Origin: Gymnothorax reevesii
Lineage: Eukaryota; Chordata; Actinopteri; Anguilliformes; Muraenidae
NCBI GenBank assembly: GCA_029721435.1
Contig: CM056574.1
Coordinates: 806,001-870,000 of the forward strand
Length of the DNA: 64,000 nucleotides
Direction: 5' to 3'
A program made the position numbers and the translations under genes. Shown in pieces: positions 25,201 to 34,056 of this stretch; within the stretch, counting starts at the first letter, position 1, and each line of letters begins with the position of its first letter. The notes beneath the pieces are model-generated. The model was not told the DNA's origin. It made no database searches and saw only the letters and a program-made list of their open reading frames with translations.

Positions 25201-25880
25201 ATTTTTATTCTACTTGGAGGGCGAAAGAATACAGCTTTTTCAGATTTTCGAACGAAATTCCTTTTCGGGCTTTGATTTCTGCGGTCATTGAGCTGACATG
25301 TTAATCACTGTCTTTTGTAATATTGTCGAAACCAAAATTCTTCCGAAGCAAAACTGTCGACGGGTCAGTTTTAAAAACGGGGTGCGAAAACAGAGGGAAT
25401 GCGCAAAACGATATCGTTACTGAATGCAACTGCCGTTTTCGTGGACGTTTCCCGGCGAAAAAAGCAGACTTTTTAGATTATTAAAATGACTCATAGTCAC
25501 AAATTGGGTTGGCTATCTTGAACAAAGCAAACATTTGAAATAATCATGCTATAATTATGGTATTTACGAATTACGTTTCATGCAGCTAATTGTCGTGTGT
25601 CATAACTGTATGACATTAAGGCTTCGGCCCGAGAAAGTGGTTTCCGACGGTGATGTGTTAAGCAAACAGTCTTCATGCGCGGCAAAAACATTATATGATC
25701 AAAGGTATATTGAAAAACAAGAATTAAATTTGAAAACACAATGGTTCAAATTTCAGTACTCATTCAGTATGCATAAGTTTTTATTTTGCTTACCAAAAAG
25801 GTAATACGCAGACTTAAATAGGCGAACCGAGCCGTTAATACGAGAAATATTCGTAATAAATAAGTTATAATTGTCTACCA
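25201..25880. other. Single-copy spacer, nothing recognised
   Basis: Includes a short plus-strand frame (25,580-25,804) without recognisable features. Confidence 0.35.
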
Positions 25881-25881
25881 A

Positions 25882-25966
<85 letters not shown>

Positions 25967-25967
25967 C
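25881..25967 (+). repeat. Compound trinucleotide microsatellite (ACT)n(AAT)n
   Basis: About 16 TAC/ACT triplets (to about 25,930) switch directly to about 12 AAT triplets, ending at AATCGCGG. Confidence 0.95.
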
Positions 25968-27183
25968 GCGGTAGTAGTATGAGTGTTATTTCATGAATAT
26001 CGTCGACTGTTGCCACAATGAAAAAAAATGTTGTTTGGTAAGTGTCTCCAATACACCAGCTGAGCTTAAGTCGCATTAAGGACTGCATGATTTAGGCACA
26101 AAAATAGGCTACAGTTGCGTCACAGTTCGCATCAAGGGTCCAAAATTATTTTAAAAGTATGATACTATTGCTTCATTCCATTTTATCCCAAATTACTCAT
26201 AGAACAGACACATGCATCAACCAAATACTAGCTAGCCCACTGAAGTGCAGTACCGAGCCTACTCATCACACAAGCACATAATTTAGCCTATAGTGTAAAA
26301 GAATAATAATCCAGACGATTTTAATTGTCAGGGGTCATTCTGGTAAAACATTAAAACTTAGAAAATATTTTGATCCCCATAAATTACTAAGACCTTCGGG
26401 GAAGGACGGACAATAAAAACACAGAGAAAATTGTTTGTAATTGACATTTTTGTTTTACCTCTGAGGTTATATCCCAGCCCTGGAGGTGATTATTTCAATA
26501 AGCACGCGCACTATGGCATATCCCCGAAGTGTCGCAACGATTAGCCAACAAGCACAACGAACCATTCAGTCTCCAAGGAGATTCTGGCAGTAACGGCCCC
26601 AATGTAAAAATCTAAAAACTCTGATGATTCAGATCTCTATGCTCGAGACAATAAGCTTTAAAAGGCCACATCAACAAAGGCGAGAATATAACCGACTATA
26701 ACTGCAGCGCCTACTCACGGATAAAACGAAATAAACTTGTCAACTGTCGCCAAAATCCGTATGGTCCTCCCTTACAGAATATTTTCCTGACCCATTTCTC
26801 TGACACACACTTAAAGCAATGGAAACTTTGCCTCGTTGTGCACGATTTTATACACGATGAGCAGCCAGTAATGGGATTATTAAACAAAAACCGTCTCAGG
26901 CGCTGGCGTTAACCCTTTTAAATGCCTAATTAGGTTTTTGCACAGAAGAATTAGATTTAACATTGCACTGACTGCATTTTCGGGTTGATGCTAAAACAAT
27001 TTAAAATGCATTATACTGCTCTCTGCCAATCACTCAAACACACATATTTTCACAAACATTAAGATATAGGCTAATATCTTTTAGACAATGGCATCTGTGC
27101 GATCTAATAAGTTAATTACTTTCGGTTCCTGCCCTTCTCGATTAAGGTGAAATAGTTGCTCAGAAGCGTCAATGAGCGGTTTC
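25968..27183. other. Single-copy region, no gene recognised
   Basis: Contains stretches of even AT-rich sequence such as GCCTAATTAGGTTTTTGC (about 26,923) that could be noncoding regulatory DNA. There is no coding evidence. Confidence 0.3.
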
Positions 27184-27197
27184 GCGCCATCTAGTGG
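27184..27197 (-). promoter_or_regulatory. Match to the CTCF core motif, reverse orientation
   Basis: GCGCCATCTAGTGG reads CCACTAGATGGCGC on the minus strand and fits CCASYAGRKGGCRS at every position. It faces the plus-strand match at 19,611. Confidence 0.4.
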
Positions 27198-27744
27198 TTT
27201 TAAAAAAGTGCAAATGCTGCTCTTTGACATTGAAAACACAGATTGCCTCATAAAATCCATCACCATCATCGTCATCGTCATCATGTTTCTAATACATCTA
27301 TAGCCTATTAAAAATCTATGTCAAACATGAGCAGAAGGTTAAAGTGGTTTTATAACCTCCCATACCATACCGTACAGTGCAGCACTCCCAGGGTTTTGCA
27401 AAGGTGCGCGGCGGCACGAGCACATCGCCCTTTATTTCCGAGCAAATCTACATTAATTTGTTCACTTTACTTACTCTACGTATTAATATTGGCCGTGCTA
27501 TTGAATTATTACACTTCAGAAAAAGCCGGATGTTAAAAAGAAAGGGAGGGGGCGAGAAAAAAATAGGCCTACTTCATTCGTTGTGAAATCGCGACCTCTC
27601 ATGGCAAAGTCCCCTCATTACAAATCAGAAGATTCATTCACCAGTTTGATCTCATTCCAGTCGCACTCTGGCAGCATTGCCCACGCTGTTTTTCGTGGTT
27701 TGCGACGATCCTTCGTCAGCTGTATTTTACATATGTAGCAGGCC

Positions 27745-27825
27745 GAAGGAGGGCCCGGTGGGGACTTGAGCCTCCAGACTCGGGTAATAGTCAAACTCAC
27801 TGACCACATCGCCTAAGAGCAGGCT
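27745..27825 (-). repeat. tRNA-like fragment, probable SINE head
   Basis: On the minus strand, GGCTCAAGTCC (27,762-27,772) closely resembles the Pol III B box (GGTTCGANTCC). TAGGCGATGTGG (27,804-27,815) is a weaker A box. They are 31 bp apart, which is the tRNA range. The expected T stem pairs at only about three of five positions, so this is not a working tRNA gene. A tRNA-derived SINE remnant is the best reading. Confidence 0.4.
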
Positions 27826-28283
27826 CGTGGGCAAGGTATCCAGGGCGCCTACAAAGTTGTGAATGGAGTTGAGTAAATTTTGCGTTTATTGCGAGAGTCA
27901 GCTCGTTTCATTACTTTCATATGACACGACCGAAAGTGTAAGATTCTGTTGGACACTTAAATAAAGTGCCTAATTTAATCGAATACAAATGGAAGTTGCA
28001 TTAGCGTTTTAATAGTAATTCCAACTAAATGTGACCATTGCGGTAACTCGATCACTCTGCCAATTTAGTCACAGAGTAGCCTATCAGACATTCGTGGTTT
28101 GAACCAGCAACTGTTTGTAAATTCACAGGTAACTTGAGTAGCTAGATAACGCTCGCTCGCTTGCTAAAAAAACTACTGTTGTATAATGGTTATGAAAAGG
28201 CATGGCAGCACGATAGCTTGCAGTTCAAGACTACGCTAAGAAATGTTAATTTGGTTATGACCCTATCTGAAACATATAGCATT
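27826..28283. other. Single-copy spacer, nothing recognised
   Basis: No gene, RNA or repeat structure was seen. Confidence 0.35.
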
Positions 28284-28480
28284 GGTCAGTGCGAGTTTAT
28301 GCTGGTTTACCCCTCGAAGATAAAATAAAAAATGAAAGCTGCATTCCTGGTCAATGTTGATCTTGCTGAAGGCCAGCGTATGTTGTGTTTTGAACATATC
28401 GTGGATTATTTTGGCTGACCAGCAAAACCATTGTGGTCATGCTGATTCACTTGCAAAACCGGAGTAAACCAGCACTGACC
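28284..28480. mobile_element. Short inverted-repeat element (MITE-like), about 197 bp
   Basis: The right end GGAGTAAACCAGCACTGACC (28,461-28,480) has the reverse complement GGTCAGTGCTGGTTTACTCC. The left end reads GGTCAGTG, then a 10-bp insertion, then CTGGTTTACCCC. Inner copies of CTGACCAGCA and GGTCAATGTTG suggest further palindromic parts. It has no coding capacity. Confidence 0.6.
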
Positions 28481-29445
28481 AGCATAGAATTAATGTTGGT
28501 TGGTGCTCAGCCATAATGATTTTATCATGGAAATTACAGGCAACTATCGCCAATTACATGGAAAGGACTAATTGTCTCGCGGAAATAATTGAATGGGGTG
28601 CTGTTGAACTTTAGTGCAGGTAATACAAGTTGAAATGGGTAAGCGTGATAATCCTTTTATAACCAAGGGTACACTTGGCATTCAGTCAAGTATCAACAAC
28701 AAGATGTAATCGGAGCGACTTTTTTCCCACGCTCTCGGCCAATGAATTTTTGTCTCAAACGTGGTGCCAAGACTAATATCAATAATATGTCGCGAGCTGC
28801 GCAATGGGAAAAGTACTACAGTTATGTGATCGAAATTTTATCAGTAGCTATAATATTGAAACGCTAATTTTCACTTTAAAAAGCCTGTGACCTTGGTATT
28901 ATTAGCACCGCGCAAGGGCGGATCCAGGGATTGACGAAAGGGGGAGCGCAGCAAGGAGGGTCCCCCAGAAAAATTTGAAAAATGAATGTGCTGAAAACAC
29001 ATTCTCCTGGTATTTTGGGAGAAAAATGTGGCCTATCTGTTCAATGATTTTCTTCCCGTCATTCAAAAAAATAAGCTAAAAAAAAACAACTTTAAAAGCA
29101 CTTTTATAACGCAGTTTTACATTAACTGACAATTTGAACCTTTACCTAAGACTTTCACTTTACTGTCAAAGTTTGTGTTCTTAACTCTTTCACTGCTGTT
29201 GATGTCTTCATCAAAATTTCAAAGAGGAGAAAATCTTTCGAAATCGTCCAAATCCTACAGTGTTGGCATTCAGTGTTGGCGATTTGCGGAAAAGCATTTT
29301 CGCCTTTCTTTTCGAAACGGATGCTTCAGAGTACCCTATGCTAAAGCTAGCAGTGCCGATTCACAGGATGCAGAGGAAGAATCTTTGCTGCTAAGGAACA
29401 TTCTAGGGTGTGCAGTGTACATTAGACGTCGTTCAAGATTCTAAT
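28481..29445. other. Single-copy region upstream of the LINE, no gene recognised
   Basis: A plus-strand frame at 29,175-29,444 (89 codons, Ser-rich) has no recognisable domain. GGGCGGATCCAGGGATTGAC near 28,917 looks like the start of another dispersed repeat, but I cannot name it. Confidence 0.35.
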
Positions 29446-29469
29446 GCAAGTAACTGGGGAGACTTACCA

Positions 29470-30651
29470 GCACTGATTCATCTGCCTGTCTTGGGCCCTT
29501 GGTGATTGCGCCCGCTACGGAGATTGCAGAGCTAAAACTGAGCTTCTGTCCATCGAGCGGCTTATCAACGACCTGCTTCAATGACACACGGTGTTGTGTT
29601 CCCGGCTGACGTCGCTTGAGCCTGAGGGCAAACAGTGGCCCTTGGCTTCAGATGCAGCTTCGGCTTTGGCCAAAGGTCCTGCTCTAAGCTCCACTCCCAC
29701 TTGGACATCTATTGTGGGGAGCGCAAAGAACCTCTCTCTTCCTCTCTACGATTCGGCTGGTGTTAATGATATCTCTCTGTCAAACTTTTTCTCTCCCCTG
29801 GCAAAGCTTCCGCCTGAGCCAGTCTCTCCCCCTTCTGCACAAATAGCGACCCGGGCTCGAAAGTGTTCCTCTTCCGCCTGTTTCACCTCGTCTTCAGACT
29901 CGCTAACAGCTCCCCCAGGGTGCAATCGACCCCGTCTCTCACTCCTGCACCCCAAAAACTGTTCCCGTGTGGCGTTAGTGGAAGCGTCCCTTTCTTCCTC
30001 ATCACAGCCACCTGTTACTGCTCCTGTGTCCCCCCCTTCCCCCACTCGTGCGTCTGTTCAGGTAAACAACTCTGCTCTCTCTGCGAGCTCGTTAGCAACT
30101 GGACATAAACTTAGCCCAAAACTTGCCGTGTACAAATGCAGTCCTGAAACTGATCACCCTGAAATTCTTGTGGTCGGAGACTCTATTGTGCGTTTTTTAA
30201 CACTTCCTGGTGTTATAACGTACTGGCTCTCTGGAGGAAAAACTGCCGACTTCATTGACTTAATCCCAGCGCTGCTTGGCCCCCACCATACCCGTCACAC
30301 AGTGATTTTCACTCTGGTTGTAATGACGTCATGGCTAGACAGTCATCTAAATTCCACAATGAGTTTGAAATGCGGTGTTGCACCGTTGAAAGTCTGGTAA
30401 AACGTTGTCACATCTCAGGTCCCATCTCAAACCTCCCTGAAAGTTCTGAGCGTTTCAGCCGTCTGAATAGTCTCCATCAATGGTTAGGCAGCTTCTGCGT
30501 TGCCACAGGATATGACTTTATTTCAAATTTTGATTCATTTTGGTGTAATTTGGGTCTATATAGAGCTGATGGTGTGCACTTTAATAGAAGGGGTACTAAA
30601 TTGCTTATGAATAATTTGATTAGATATATAGCTTTTAGCATGAAGCAATGA
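29470..30651 (+). pseudogene. LINE ORF1 relic with SGNH/GDSL esterase-like domain
   Basis: A long Pro/Ser-rich N-terminal part is followed by an esterase-like domain. Block I is I-L-V-V-G-D-S-I-V-R (G-D-S at 30,176-30,184, with the nucleophile Ser). Block III is G-C-N-D at 30,316-30,327. Block V is D-G-V-H (30,568-30,579, with the catalytic Asp and His). Blocks I and III lie in different frames, so there is a frameshift near 30,300. ORF1 proteins with an esterase domain are known in CR1/L2-type LINEs, where they are thought to aid RNA or lipid-membrane interaction. All three catalytic blocks survive in sequence although the gene is broken. The start is not defined. Confidence 0.75.
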
Positions 30652-31029
30652 CGTGCATTCCGGCAGGACCCGATTCAGACATACGTGCCCTCTGTCATTG
30701 TACCTAGCTCTTATGGTGTGGGTCCTGCTGAGGATGTCGGCCCTATATCTACACCCTTTTCTCACACCCTCTGCCGTCCTTATGGGTTTATAAATCTCTC
30801 TTCAATGGCCTCTACTGCAAATGTTAATATGATTCAGACTGTAATATCTGAAAGAACCTAAAGATTTTATTATAATAATTGGGGTGTCAATAGCAATGTC
30901 CTTGTGCCTTTAAAAACATACGTTGGCCAACGATGTGAGTGACAGCAGATGTGCTCACCCGCAGCCTTAAAATCTCTGGCTGATTTTGTACTTTAAGAAG
31001 GTTTGGGTTTTATTCATATCAATGTGCGC

Positions 31030-31700
31030 GTCTGACTTCAAAAATTGACTAAATTAAAATTTGGGCTTTACAAACAAAAGCGGATATTTTTGTTTCATCT
31101 GAAACGTGGCTCTCAGACCAAATGAGTGATAATGACATTGCTCTTGATGGATATAATGTTTTTGGGTGTGATAGTTGTAAGCCTATTAGAGGTGGCGGTG
31201 TAGCCATCTAAGAAAGTTTTCCTGTCTCTGTTGTTAGTTCTGTATCCATTCCAGAGTGTTTAGAATACTTGGCCTTAAGCATTTACTTGGGTATCAGCGC
31301 TAACTGTGGGAAACTGCTCCTTAGAGGAGTATATTGTCCCCCACCTGCACAGTCAGCCGCCATTTCTGATCGAGCACAGGTGATATCTGCTCATCTGTCC
31401 TCAGAAATAATATTATTGGGTGATTCGAATCTTGATTGGCTTACTAATGCATCTAATGGGCTAAAAGATTTGTGTATTCATTTAAATCTCACACAGTTGA
31501 TCTCTGCTCCAACAAGACCTGATCCAGCTAACCTTGAGAAGGCCACCTTATTGGACCTTATTTTAACAAACAGGCCACAGAATTTAAAATCTCATGGAGC
31601 TCCTCCACTCGATTTTACTGATCATTGCCTGTGTCAGGGATGTCAGGCAGAAAAAATTAAAGTCAGGTTTGATAGTAAAGAGAAATTTTAAACAGTTTGT
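31030..31700 (+). pseudogene. LINE ORF2 endonuclease domain relic
   Basis: The early motif A-D-I-F-V-S-S-E-T-W-L-S is visible near 31,082-31,117. R-G-G-G-V-A-I follows near 31,190, then a stop at about 31,209. L-L-G-D-S-N-L-D-W lies at 31,413-31,439 (canonical G-D-F-N, with F changed to S). The C-terminal D-F-T-D-H-C is at 31,611-31,628 and carries the conserved D-H. In the living element this domain nicks target DNA for target-primed reverse transcription. An in-frame stop shows it is dead. Confidence 0.8.
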
Positions 31701-31811
31701 GGTGCAAGACTTTTTATATGACCTATCCCTCGGTGATATCGTCTCTGCAACTGTTATCCCTGACCCTAGCATAGCATTAAATTATTTTATTTGAGTTATC
31801 GATTCTGTTGC

Positions 31812-31885
31812 TGATTGATGAGCATGAACGAATAGGAAGGATAGGGGAACAGATTGCAATCTATTCATTCGTGCTCGTCAATCGA
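31812..31885. repeat. Imperfect inverted repeat inside the LINE
   Basis: Arm TGATTGATGAGCATGAACG..ATAG (31,812-31,835) pairs with the arm at 31,861-31,884 at about 20 of 24 positions around a 25-bp loop. It lies between the endonuclease and reverse transcriptase parts, where LINE coding sequence should be. It may be a local inverted duplication formed during decay. Confidence 0.65.
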
Positions 31886-32159
31886 CTTATCCTGACTTTC
31901 AAGATGGAGGCGACTGGAAACTAGCTCACAGTACTGCTTGCATAAATAGTCTTTTTTAATAAACTACCTGTGCATTTTCAAAGTTCTCAGACCCAAATAA
32001 TTGGAATTAGACAAAAGATCACTGCTTCCCTAGCAGGTGGTGAAGGCCTTAACATAAAACTTCATGCTATGCATATAAACCAGTTTGATTCATTCTCTCC
32101 TATATCCCTGAGCGAACTGGCCAAATTAGTCACTACTTCCAAATCAACAACTTCTCTTT

Positions 32160-33500
32160 AAGATCCCATCCCAACTAAGTTAGTCAAGGAACTCTTGCCC
32201 ACTCTTGGCGGTCCAATTCTGCATATAATCAATTCTTCCCTGATCTTGGGTTTGGTTCCGACCTCATTTAAGATGGCTGAAATTAAGCCTCTACTCAAAA
32301 AACCAAATTTAGATCCCACAGTCTTGGCTAATTATAGGCTGATCTCAAACCTTCCATTTTTTTCTAAGTTCCTTGAGAAATGTGTGGCCCAACAGCTTAC
32401 TTTCTTCTTGCAAATGAATAAGGTACATTAGAGGTTTCAGTCTGGCTTTAGAAAACATCACAGCACTGAAACAGCCCTCACTGTAGTAATGAATGATCTA
32501 CTTCTCTCCATTCACTGTGGCTGCATCTCTGTCCTTGTCCTACTTGATCTAAGTGCTGCCTTCGATACGATTAACCACCATATTCTTCGAAACAGGCTAG
32601 AAAATCTGGTTGATATTTCTGGACTCGCCCTTTCATGGTTTAAGTCTCATCTTTCTGACAGATGTCAGTTTGTTAGGGTACATAGCAATTCATCCGAGTA
32701 TTCCAAGGTAAACTTTGGAATACCTCAAGGATCTGTTCTGGGCTCTCTGCTGTTTTCCTTATACATACTTCCCCTTGGAAGCATCATAAGTACTTTTGTA
32801 CATATGATGTGAAGTACCACTGTTATGCAGACGACAAACAGCTTTATATATCTTTTAAACCAGGTGTAATTGATCCACTAACTAGATTAGAGATGCGTCT
32901 TAAAGCTGTTAAGACATGGATGACAGAATTTTCTCTCATTAAATCCAGATAAGACTGAAATATTGGTAGTTGGTCCCAAAACGCTCAGAGACACATTCCT
33001 CAATTTTTCTCTCAACATTGATGGACACCCGGTTTCTGTCGTCAAAAACCTCTGTGTCACCCTTGATTCAGAACTCTTTCTCCACTGTCATATTAACAAC
33101 ATTATTAAAGTGGCTTTCTTCCATCTTAGAAACATATCAAAACTGAGAAAAATGTTGTCTCTTCAGGATGCCGAAAAAATGGTTCATGCATTTGTGTTCT
33201 CTCGGCTGGATTACTGTAACATTTTACTGTCAGGCTGCTCTAGTTCAACCCTAAATCGCCTTCAAATAGTTCAGAATGCTGCTCCTAGGGTTCTGACCAG
33301 GACGAAGAAATATGACCACATTAGCCCAGCACTCAAAAATCTTCGCTGGCTGCCTGTCAAATTTAGAATTGAATATAAAATTCTACAGCTCACCTACAAA
33401 GCCTTAAATGATTTGGCCCCAGAATATCTTAGTGCACTTCTCATTCCTTACTCCCCTCCAAGATTACTTAGTTCGCAAGGTGCTGGATATTTGAAAATTC
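32160..33500 (+). pseudogene. LINE ORF2 reverse transcriptase relic
   Basis: Typical reverse transcriptase blocks are seen in order. They are K-P-L-L-K-K-P (near 32,285), N-Y-R-L-I-S-N-L-P (near 32,330), F-R-K-H-H-S-T-E-T-A-L (near 32,450) and V-L-L-D-L-S-A-A-F-D-T-I (near 32,540, with the first catalytic Asp). Then come G-I-P-Q-G-S-V-L-G (near 32,720) and Y-A-D-D at 32,824-32,835. The downstream part has L-D-Y-C-N (near 33,210) and W-L-P-V-K-F-R-I-E (near 33,350). There is a stop before the F-R-K-H-H-S block and a frameshift before Y-A-D-D, so no full protein is made. The catalytic residues themselves are still present. Family placement in the jockey superfamily, near L2, is from memory of fish elements. 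Confidence 0.9.
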
Positions 33501-33596
33501 CAAATATACTGAGTACAAATGAAAACGCACCACTTGAAAAAAGTCAATATTTAAGTTCAAATGAACTTCAATATAATTTTCATACAACAACAACAC

Positions 33597-34008
33597 TACA
33601 GTGACGTCACCCGACATGCCAGGTGCAAGAAATGCGAGAATTTCAAGTTAACTGTAACGCTAGGCAATTTTTTGCAAAAACGCAACATCTTGCACGCACA
33701 CCACGGGAAAAATGAACTTCACTCTGAATTTGAGCACACATTGCCTTTAAAAGCATGTGAGTTCGAATAAAATTTCACTTCTTCACTGACACTTGTGAAA
33801 CGTCGACACTATGCCGCGACTTACAGCCCCTGAACGGGAACGTGCCATAGGCATGCTTCAAATTAGCGCCAGCACCAGGGAAATTGCCAGACGACTACAC
33901 TGCGCACACACAACGATCGCAAGACTCCAACAAAGGATTCTGCAAACGGGGGGCACTCGGGACTGTCCTCGACCGGGTCAACAACGTGTGACAACGGCAC
34001 GTCAGGAC
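33597..34008 (+). mobile_element. 5' fragment of a Tc1-like transposon
   Basis: A TA dinucleotide (33,597-33,598) is followed by CAGTGACGTCACCCGACATG, a plausible Tc1/mariner end. About 210 bp of leader precedes a transposase start at 33,811. The element is cut off near 34,008, where the 63-bp minisatellite begins. No right half was found on either side of the array. Confidence 0.7.
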
Positions 34009-34056
34009 CTGTCACTTACCTTACGGTCACCAACTGCTGTCTTCCTGCAGTCCTGA
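33811..34056 (+). pseudogene. Tc1-like transposase N-terminus, running into array B
   Basis: The frame starts M-P-R-L-T-A-P-E-R-E-R-A-I-G-M-L-Q and continues with a paired-type helix-turn-helix (residues about 8-45: R-E-I-A-R-R-L, T-T-I-A-R-L). The G-T-R-D-C-P-R-P-G linker and V-T-T-A-R-Q-D (to about 34,007) follow. These are hallmarks of the DNA-binding half of fish Tc1-like transposases. From residue 67 on, the frame reads the first minisatellite unit and stops at 34,056. No catalytic D, D, E domain is present, so the product would be at most a DNA-binding fragment. The start codon choice fits the family N-terminus. Confidence 0.8.

Larger units (their letters stand above)
29446..33597 (+). 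mobile_element. Decayed jockey/L2-type non-LTR retrotransposon (LINE)
   Basis: In order, the element holds an ORF1 relic with a Pro/Ser-rich region and SGNH-esterase-like blocks (29,470-30,651), an apurinic-type endonuclease relic (31,030-31,700), and a reverse transcriptase with downstream domain (32,160-33,500). Reading frames are broken by several stops and frameshifts. The expected end of the protein and the 3' untranslated region are missing; sequence after about 33,500 is not recognisable and a Tc1-like end starts at 33,599. The 5' limit is approximate. Confidence 0.88.

Noticed and set aside
25753..26088. Minus-strand frame with long Leu and Val runs
   Set aside because: Translation of the (ACT)n(AAT)n microsatellite.
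27745..27825. Functional tRNA gene
   Set aside because: The T stem is poorly paired, the A box is weak and no proper acceptor stem was found; a SINE remnant fits better.
29175..29444. 89-codon frame upstream of the LINE as a host gene
   Set aside because: Ser-rich without a domain, and adjacent to repeats; it may be the tail of an unrecognised repeat.
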